64,000 nt of DNA from Ascarosepion bandense (Eukaryota; Mollusca; Cephalopoda; Sepiida; Sepiidae), in the NCBI GenBank assembly GCA_037127315.1, contig JBBBDQ010001122.1:8080001-8144000 (forward strand), written 5' to 3'. Below the pieces are notes generated by a model that worked only from the letters and a program-made list of their open reading frames with translations, had not been told where the DNA came from and ran no database searches. Of the stretch, positions 55,801-64,000 are shown one piece after another. The position numbers and the translations under genes were made by a program. How positions within the stretch are numbered: position 1 is the stretch's first letter; every line of letters begins with the position of its first letter.

Positions 55801-58800
55801 CCCTCTAACCACTCTTTCTCATCACTTTCCCCTATGTAACCCTCTAACCATTCTTTCTCATCACTTTCCCCTATGTAACCCTCTAACCATTCTTTCTTAT
55901 CACTTTCCCCTATGTAACCCTCTAACCATTCTTTCTCATCACTTTCCCCTATGTAACCCTCTACCAACAACTCTTCTCATCACTTTCCCCACAACCCCTA
56001 ACCACTCTTCATCACTTTCCCTATGTAACCCTCTAACCACTCTTTCTCATCACTTTCCCCAATGTAACCCCCTAACCACTCTTTCTCATCACTTTCCCAG
56101 TGTAACCCCTAACCTCTTTCTCAACACTCTATGTAAACCCTAACCTTCTTCTCATCATAATACTTTCCCTATGTAACCCCTCTAACCATTCTTCATCACT
56201 TTCCCTATGTAACCCTCTAACCATTCTTCTCATCACTTTCCCCCTATGTAACCCTCTAACCATTCTTCATCACTTTCCCCTATGTAACCCTCTAACCATT
56301 CTTTCTCATCATTTCCCCTATGTAACCCTTAACCATTCTTCATCACTTTCCCCCTATGTAACCCTCTAACCATTCTTCTCAACACTTTCCCCTATGTAAC
56401 CCTAACCATTCTTTTTCATCACTTTCCCCATGTAACCCTCTAACCTTTCTTTTCATCACTTTCCCCTATGTAACCCTCTAACCATTCTTTCTCATCACTT
56501 TCCCCTATGTAAGCCTCTAACCATTCTTTCTCATCACTTTCCCTATGTAAGCCTCTAACTATTCTTTTTCCACTTTCCTAACTATTCTTTCATCACTTTC
56601 CCCTATGTAACCCTAACCATTCTTTTTCATCACTTTCCCCTATGTAACCCTCTAACCTTTCTTTCTCAACACTTTCCCCTATGTAACCCTCTAACCATTC
56701 TTTCTCAACACTTTCCCTTAGTAACCCTCTTAACCATTCTTTCTCATCACTTTCCCCTATGTAACCCTCTAACAATTCTTTCTCATCACTTTCCTCATGT
56801 AACCCTCTAACTATTCTTTCTCATCACTTTCCCCTATGTAACCCTCTAACCTTCTTCTCATCACTTTCCCTCCTGCAACCCTAACCATTCTTTCTCATCA
56901 CTTTCCCCTTATATGTAACCCTCTAACAATTCTTTCTCACTTTCCCCTATGCCATCACCTAACCACTCTTTCTCATCACTTTCCCCCTATGTAACCCTCT
57001 AACTATTCTTTCTCATCACTTTCCCCTATGTAACCCCAACCATTCTTTCTCATCACTTTCCCCTATGTAACCCCTAACCATTCTTTCTCATCAATTTCCC
57101 TATGTTGACTCCTAACCACACTTTCTCATCACTTTGCCTTATGTAAGCCCCTAACCACTCTTTCTCATCACTTTCTCCTATGTAACTCTAACTAATTTTC
57201 TCATCACTTTCCCCTATGTAACCCCCTAACCACTCTTTCTCATCACTTTCCCCTATTGTAACCCCAACCATTCTTTCTCATCACTTTCCCTATGTAACAG
57301 TCTAACCACTCTTTCTCATCACTTTCCTATGTAACCCTCTAACCATTCTTTCTCATCACTTTCCCCTATGTAACCCTCTAACCATTCTTTCTCATCACTT
57401 TCCCTATGGAACCCTCTAACCATTCTTTCTCATCACTTTCCCCTATGTAACCCTCTAACCACTTTTCTCATCACTTTCCCTCATATGTAACCCTCTGACT
57501 AACTATTCTTTCTCATCACTTTCCCCTATGTAACCCTCTAACTATTCTTCATCACTTTCCCTATGTAACCCTCTAACCATTCTTTCTCATCACTTCTCCC
57601 CTATGTAACCCTAACTATTCTTCATCACTTTCCCTATGTAACCCTCTAACCTTTCTTTTCATCACTTTCCCCTATGTAACCCTAACCATTCTTTCTCATC
57701 ACTTTCCCCAGTGTAACCCCCCTAACCACTCTTTCTCATCACTTTCCCCTGTGTAACCCTCTCTTAACCATTCTTCTCATCACTTTCCCTATGTAACCCT
57801 CTCTGCTTCTCTGTCTATTCTTTCTCATCATTTTCCCCTACGTAACCCTCTAACTATTCTTTCTCATCACTTTCCCCTATGTAACCCTCTAACCATTCTT
57901 TCTCATCACTTTCCCCTATGTAACCCTCTAACCATTCTTTCTCATCACTTTCCCCTATGTAACCCTCTAACCATTCTTTCTCATCACTTTCCCCTATGTA
58001 ACCCTCTAACTATTCTTTCTCATCACTTTCCCCTATGTAACCCTCTAACCATTCTTTCTCATCACTTTCCCCTATGTAACCCTCTAACCATTCTTTCTCA
58101 TCACTTTCCCCTATGTAACCACCTAACAACTCTTTTCATCACTTTCCCCAATGTGACCCCCTAACCACTCTTTCTCATCACTTTCCCCAATGTAACCCTC
58201 TAACCACTCTTTCTCATCACTTTCCCCTATGTAACCCTCTAACCATTCTTTCTCATCACTTTCCCCTATGTAACCCTCTAACCATTCTTTCTTATCACTT
58301 TCCCCTATGTAACCCTCTAACCATTCTTTCTCATCACTTTCCCTTATGTAACCCTCTAACAACTCTTCTTCATCACTTTCCCAATGTAACCCCCTAACCA
58401 CTCTTCATCACTTTCCCCTATGTAACCCTAACCACTCTTCTCATCACTTTCCCAATGTAACCCCCTAACCACTCTTCTCTCATCACTTTCCCTATGTAAC
58501 CCCCTAACCACTCTTTCTCATCACTCTCCCCATGTAACCCCCTAACCTTCTTCTCAACACTTTCCCCTATGTAACCCTCTAACCTTTCTTCTCATCACTT
58601 TCCCTATGTAACCCTAACCATTCTTTCTCAACACTTTCCCCATAACCCTCTCTAACCTTTTCTCAACACTTTCCTCATGTAACCCTCTAACCATTCTTTC
58701 TCATCACTTTCCCCTATGTAACCCTGCTTTCTTTCATCACTTTCCCCTATGTAACCCTCTAACCATTCTTTCTCATCACTCTTCCCCTATGTAAGCCTCT

Positions 58801-61800
58801 AACCATTCTTCATCACTTTCCCCTATGTAAGCCTCAACTTCTCATCACTTTCCCCTATGTAACCCCTCTAACTATTCTTCATCACTTTCCCCTATGTAAC
58901 CCTCAACCATTCTTTTCATCACTTTCCCCTATGTAACCCTCTAACCTTTCTTTCTCAACACTTTCCCTATGTAACCCTCTCTAACCATTCTTTCTCATCA
59001 CTTTCCCCTATGTAACCCTCTAACAATTCTTTCTCATCACTTTCCCCTATGTAACCCTCTAACTATTCTTCTCATCACTTTCCCTATGTAACCCTCTAAC
59101 CTTTCTCTTCTCATCACTTTCCTCTATGTAACCCTAACCATTCTTTCTCATCACTTTCCCTATGTAACCCTCTAACAATTCTTTCTCATCACTTTCCCTC
59201 TATGCCATCACCTTAACCACTCTTTCTCATCACTTTCCCCTATGTAACCCCTAACTATTCTTCTCATCACTTTCCCTATGTAACCTCCCCCTTCTTTCAG
59301 TCACTTTCCCCCTATGTAACCCCCTAAACACTTCTTCTCATCAATTTCCCCTATGTTACCCTCTAACCACATCTCTTTCTCATCACTTTGCCTTTTATGT
59401 AAGCCCCTTTAACTACTCTTTCTCATCACTTTCTCCTATGTAACCCCCTAACCACTCTTTCTCATCACTTTCCCCTATGTAACCCCCTAACCCACTCTTT
59501 CTCATCACTTTCCCTATGTAACCCCCCCAACCATTCTTCATCACTTTCCCCTATGTAACAGTCTAACCACTCTTCATCACTTTCCCCTATAACCCTCTAA
59601 CCATTCTTTCTCATCACTTTCCCCTATGTACCCCTCTAACCATTCTTTCTCATCACTTTCCCCTATGTAACCCTCTAACCATTCTTCTCATCACTTTCCC
59701 TATGTAACCCTCTAACCATTCTTCATCACTTTCCCCTATGTAACCCTCTAACTATTCTTTCTCATCACTTTCCCCTATGTAACCCTCTAACTATTCTTTC
59801 TCATCACTTTCCCCTATGTAACCCTCTAACCATTCTTTCATCACTTTCCCCATGTAACCCTAACTATTCTTCATCACTTTCCCCATGTAACCTTCAACCC
59901 TTCTTTTCATCACTTTCTCCTATGTAACCCTCTAACCATTCTTTCTCATCACTTTCTCCCCTATGTAACCCCCTAACCACTCTTTCTCATCACTTTCCCT
60001 GTGTAACCCTCTAACCATTCTTTCTCATCACTTTCCCCTATGTAACCCCTCTAACTATTCTTTCATCACTTTCCCTACGTAACCCCCTCTAAACTATTCT
60101 TTCTCATCACTTTCCCTATGTAACCCTCTAACCATTCTTCATCACTTTCCCTATGTAACCCTCTAACCATTCTTTCTCATCACTTTCCCCTATGTAACCC
60201 TCTAACCATTCTTTCATCACTTTCCCTATGTAACCCTAACTATATTCTTCTCATCACTTTCCCTATGTAACCCTCTAACCATTCTTTCTCATCACTTTCC
60301 CTATGTAACCCTCTTAACCATTCTTCTCATCACTTTCCCCTATGTAACCCCCTAACAACTCTTCTCATCACTTTCCCCAATGTGACCCCACCAACCACTC
60401 TTTCTCATCACTTTCCCCAATGTAACCCTCTAACCACTCTTTCTCATCACTTTCCCCATGTAACCCTCTAACCATTCTTCTCATCACTTTCCCCTATGTA
60501 ACCCTCTAACCATTCTTCATCACTTTCCCCTATGTAACCCTCTAGCCATTCTTTCTCATCACTTTTCCCTATGTAACCCTCTCTTAACAACTCTTCTTTT
60601 CATCACTTTCCCCAATGTAACCCCCTAACCACTCTTTCTCATCACTTTCCCCTATGTAACCCCTTAACCACTCTTTCTCATCACTTTCCCCTATGTAACC
60701 CTAACCACTCTTTCTCATCACTTTCCCCAATGTAACCCTCTAACCACTCTTTCATCACTTTCCCCAATGTGTAACCCCCTAACCACTCTTTTCTCATCAC
60801 TTTCCCCTATGTAACCCCCTAACCACTCTTTCTCATCACTTTCCCCTATGTAACTCTCTAACCTCTTTCTCAACACTTTCCCCTATGTAACCTCTAACCT
60901 TTCTTTTCATCACTTTCCCCTATGTAACCTCTAACCATTCTTTCTCATCACTTTCCCCCTATGTAACCCTCTAACCATTCTTTCTCATCACTTTCCCCTA
61001 TGTAACCCTCTCTCTAACCATTCTTTCTCATCACTTTCCCCTATGTAACCCTCTAACCATTTTTCATCACTTCTTCCCTATGGTGTCTCCTCTGTTTAAC
61101 CATTCTTTTTCATCACTTTCCCTCTATGTAACCCTCTAACCATTCCTTCTCAACACTTTCCCCTATGTAACCCCTCTAACCATTCTTTCTCATCACTTTC
61201 CCCTATGTAACCCTCTAACCTTTCTTCTCATCACTTTCCCCATGTAACCCTCACCATTCTTTTCTCATCACTTTCCCCTATGTAAGCCTCTAACCATTCT
61301 TTCTCATCACTTTCCCTATGTAAGCCTCTCTAACTATTCTTTTTTTCATCACTTTCCCCTATGTAACCCCTAACCATTCTTCTCATCACTTCCTCTATGC
61401 AACCTCTCTCTAACCTTTCTTTCTCAACACTTTCCTTATGTAACCCTCTAACCATTCTTTCTCAACACTTTCCCCTATGTAACCCCTTAACCATTCTTCT
61501 CATCACTTTCCCCTCTATGTAACCCTCTAACAATTCTTTCTCATCACTTTCCCCTATGTAACCCTAACTATTCTTCTCATCACTTTCCCCTATGTAACCC
61601 TCTAACCTTTCTTTCTCATCACTTTCCTCTATGTAACCCTCTCTAACCATTCTTCATCACTTTCCCCTATGTACACTCTAACAATTCTTTCTCATCACTT
61701 TCCCTATGCCATCACCTAACCACTCTTTCTCATCACTTTCCCCTATGTAACCCTCTTAACTATTCTTTTCTCATCACTTTCCCTATGTAACCCTCTAACT

Positions 61801-62230
61801 ATTCTTTCTCATCACTTTCCCCTATGTAACCCTCTCTAACCATTCTTTCTCATCACTTCCCCATATGTAATCCCCTAACCACTCATTCTTATCACTTTCC
61901 CTTATTTAATCCCCTAACCATTCTTTCTCATCACTTTCCCCTATGTAACCCCCTAACCACTCTTTCTCATCACTTTCCCCCATGTAACCCCCTAACCACT
62001 CTTTCTCATCACTTTCCCCTATGTTACCCTCTAACCACACTTTCTCATCACTTTGCCTTATGTAAGCCCCTAACCACTCTTTCTCATCACTTTCTCCTAT
62101 GTAACCCCCTAACCACTCTTTCTCATCACTTTCCCCTATGTAACCCCCTAACCACTCTTTCTCATCACTTTCCCCTATGTAACCCCCCCAACCATTCTTT
62201 CTCATCACTTTCCCCTATGTAACAGTCTAA
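49890..62230. repeat. Higher-order repeat within the 39-bp array
   Basis: Three rare variants recur together in the same order. ctatgccatcacct is at about 49891, 52561, 54951, 56948, 59201 and 61706. ctttgccttatgtaag (or a close form) is at about 50078, 52746, 55130, 57134, 59388 and 62052. gtaacagtctaacc is at about 50204, 52908, 55295, 57296, 59555 and 62219. The period is about 2.0-2.7 kb, so the array grew by copying blocks of some 50-70 units. Confidence 0.88.
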
Positions 62231-63129
62231 CCACTCTTTCTCATCACTTTCCCCTATGTAACCCTCTAACCTTTCTTTCTCATCACTTTCTCCTATGTAA
62301 CCCTCTAACCATTCTTTCTCATCACTTTCCCCTATGTAACCCCCTAACCACTCTTTCTCATCACTTTCCCCTGTGTAACCCTCTAACCATTCTTTCTCAT
62401 CACTTTCCCCTATGTAACCCTCTAACTATTCTTTCTCATCACTTTCCCCTACGTAACCCTCTAACTATTCTTTCTCATCACTTTCCCCTATGTAGCCCTC
62501 TAACCATTCTTTCTCATCACTTTCCCCTCATAACCCTCTAACCATTCTTTCTCATCACTTTCCCCTATGTAACCCTCTAACCATTCTTTCTCATCACTTT
62601 CCCCTATGTAACCCTCTAACTATTCTTTCTCATCACTTTCCCCTATGTAACCCTCTAACCATTCTTTCTCATCACTTTCCCCTATGTAACCCTCTAACCA
62701 TTCTTTCTCATCACTTTCCCCTATCTAACCCTAACAACTCTTTCTCATCACTTTCCCCAATGTGACCCCCTAACCACTCTTTCTCATCACTCCCCAATGT
62801 AACCCTCTAACCACTCTTTCTCATCACTTTCCCCTATGTAACCCTCTAACCATTCTTTCTCATCACTTTCCCCTATGTAACCCTCTAACCATTCTTTTCC
62901 TCTCACTTTCCCCTATGTAACCCTCTAGCCATTCTTTCTCATCCTTTCCCCTATGTAACCCTCTAACAACTCTCTCATCACTTCCCCAATGTAACCCCCT
63001 AACCACACTCTTTCTCATCACTTTCCCCTATGTAACCCTCTAACCACTCTTTCTCATCACTTTCCCCTATGTAACCCTCTAACCACTCTTTCTCATCACT
63101 TTCCCCAATGCCAACCTCTAACCTTTCTT

Positions 63130-63600
63130 CTCATCTTTCCCAATGTGACCCCCAACACTCTTTCTCATCGCTTTCCCCTGTTCTTCTTTCCTCTTTCTGT
63201 CTCGCTTTCCCTGTGTAGCCCTAACCTTTCTTTCTCAGCATACATATATGGCCCTCTGCCTGCTTCTGTCCTTTTTTTTTCTTCAACATCCAGCAATTTC
63301 TATATATGCTTTCCCTATGTAACCTCCAACCATTCTTTCTCTGTCCTTTCTCCCTTTTCAGCAAGTATTTTCTGTCTTTCCCCTGTAACCTCTCTTTCAT
63401 TCTTTGCTGTCTTTCCCCATATAGCCCTCTGTGCTCACTCATCCAAAACATGCCTATGTAACCTCCCTTCATTCTTTCTCTTTCCCCTATATATATATTC
63501 ATTCTTTCTGTCTTCCTATGTAACCCCTTCCTTCTTTCTTTCTCTGTCCTTTCTTCTCTAACCCTCCTTGACTGTTTCTCATCACCCTTTCCCCCTATAT
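63130..63600. repeat. Highly disrupted block of the 39-bp array
   Basis: Unit structure nearly disappears: fragments such as ctttccctgtgtagccctaa are mixed with unrelated-looking t/c-rich pieces and short (ta)n, then clean units resume at about 63,630. The frames across it have no known domain. Confidence 0.7.
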
Positions 63601-64000
63601 AAGCCTCTAACCCATTCTTTCTCATCACCCCTATGTAAGCCTCTAACTATTCTTTCTCATCACTTTCCCCTATGTAACCCTCTAACCATTCTTTCTCATC
63701 ACTTTCCTCCTTAACCCTCTAACCTTTCTTTCTCAACCACTTTCCCCTATGTAACCCTCTAACCATTCTTTCTCAACACTTTCCCCTATGTAGCCCTCTA
63801 ACCATTCTTTTCATCACTTTCCCTATGTAACCCTCTAACAATTCTTTCTCATCACTTTCCCCTATGTAACCCTCTAACTATTCTTTCTCATCACTTTCCC
63901 CTATGTAACCCTCTAACCTTTCTTTCTCATCACTTTCCTCTATGTAACCCTCTAACCATTCTTTCTCATCACTTTCCCCTATGTAACACTCTAACAATTC

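Larger units (their letters stand above)
44730..64000. repeat. 39-bp minisatellite array, at least 19.3 kb
   Basis: Continuous tandem array from 44730 to the window end, roughly 490 units. The plus-strand unit is taaccctctaaccattcttt plus ctcatcactttcccctatg (39 bp). Main variants are accccctaaccactc, accctctaaccattc, accctctaactattc, aatgtaacc and aagcc. Because 39 is divisible by 3, clean stretches stay open and translate on the minus strand as GYIGESDEKEWLE repeats and on the plus strand as PLCNPLTILSHHF repeats. These frames lack any other gene feature and are interrupted wherever units have indels. Clean blocks (for example 47.6-51.0, 52.9-54.0, 55.4-55.9, 57.8-58.3, 62.1-62.9 kb) alternate with blocks full of small indels. 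Confidence 0.97.

Noticed and set aside
44691..62208. Genes for a 13-residue-repeat protein (GYIGESDEKEWLE)
   Set aside because: The frames exist only where satellite units are free of indels. They have no unique termini or regulatory context, and the unit descends from non-coding LINE 3' UTR.
44730..64000. Telomere-like array, since units contain cccctaacc
   Set aside because: The 39-bp unit is complex and derives from a LINE UTR. There is no run of pure 6-base telomere repeats, and the short match is coincidental.
44730..64000. CRISPR-like repeat array
   Set aside because: Units are contiguous with no spacers, and the genome is animal.

Overview
This is repeat-dominated animal DNA, and I found no host gene that I can support. 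It is most likely from a cephalopod, probably an octopus. The grounds are the abundant tRNA-derived SINEs of the kind described from octopus, RTE-type and other non-LTR retrotransposons nested in each other, Tc1/mariner and Helitron-like DNA elements, and AT-rich sequence full of (TA)n, (TG)n and (CTTT)n tracts. The species assignment is inference. Nearly every open frame is either a decayed transposon reading frame or an accident of repetitive sequence.

Layout. 1-2 kb: AT-rich and pyrimidine-rich DNA. 2-9.5 kb: two inverted arms of a dispersed repeat (R1) enclose a LINE tail, a head-to-head SINE pair, a 2.5 kb decayed LINE ('LINE-A', minus strand), a SINE inverted dimer and a complete but dead Tc1/mariner element with terminal inverted repeats and TA flanks. 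10-13.3 kb: a 127-bp hairpin, a 300-bp tandem duplication, SINEs and a 1.8 kb fold-back structure. 13.3-27 kb: a very large inverted repeat with arms of about 5.3 and 5.5 kb and a 2.8 kb spacer. Each arm carries the same chimera, an RTE retrotransposon interrupted by LINE-A. The spacer holds a 5S rRNA-headed SINE, tRNA-headed SINEs and the 3' end of the interrupted RTE. 27-44 kb: RTE fragments, five copies of a Helitron-like family, several LINE-A tails (one containing a nine-copy 121-bp array), SINE arrays with a recurrent hairpin module, a SINE-like family that shares the LINE-A 3' tail, a candidate hammerhead ribozyme and an 84-bp-arm palindrome. 44.7-64 kb: a continuous 39-bp minisatellite that leaves the window on the right.

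How the parts connect. LINE-A is the common thread. Its 3' tail is found alone, in a SINE-like parasite, expanded as a 121-bp array, and expanded as the 19 kb 39-bp satellite. The satellite begins directly inside a LINE-A 3' untranslated region, and an unexpanded LINE-A tail at 3.07-3.12 kb contains almost exactly one satellite unit. The second theme is inverted repetition at every scale (49 bp, 84 bp, 127 bp, 0.2 kb, 0.6 kb, 1.8 kb and 5.3 kb). If transcribed, these would form long double-stranded RNA.

Limits. All alignments were made by eye, so element ends are usually good to about 10-30 bases unless a terminus is stated exactly. Clade names beyond RTE and Tc1/mariner are provisional.
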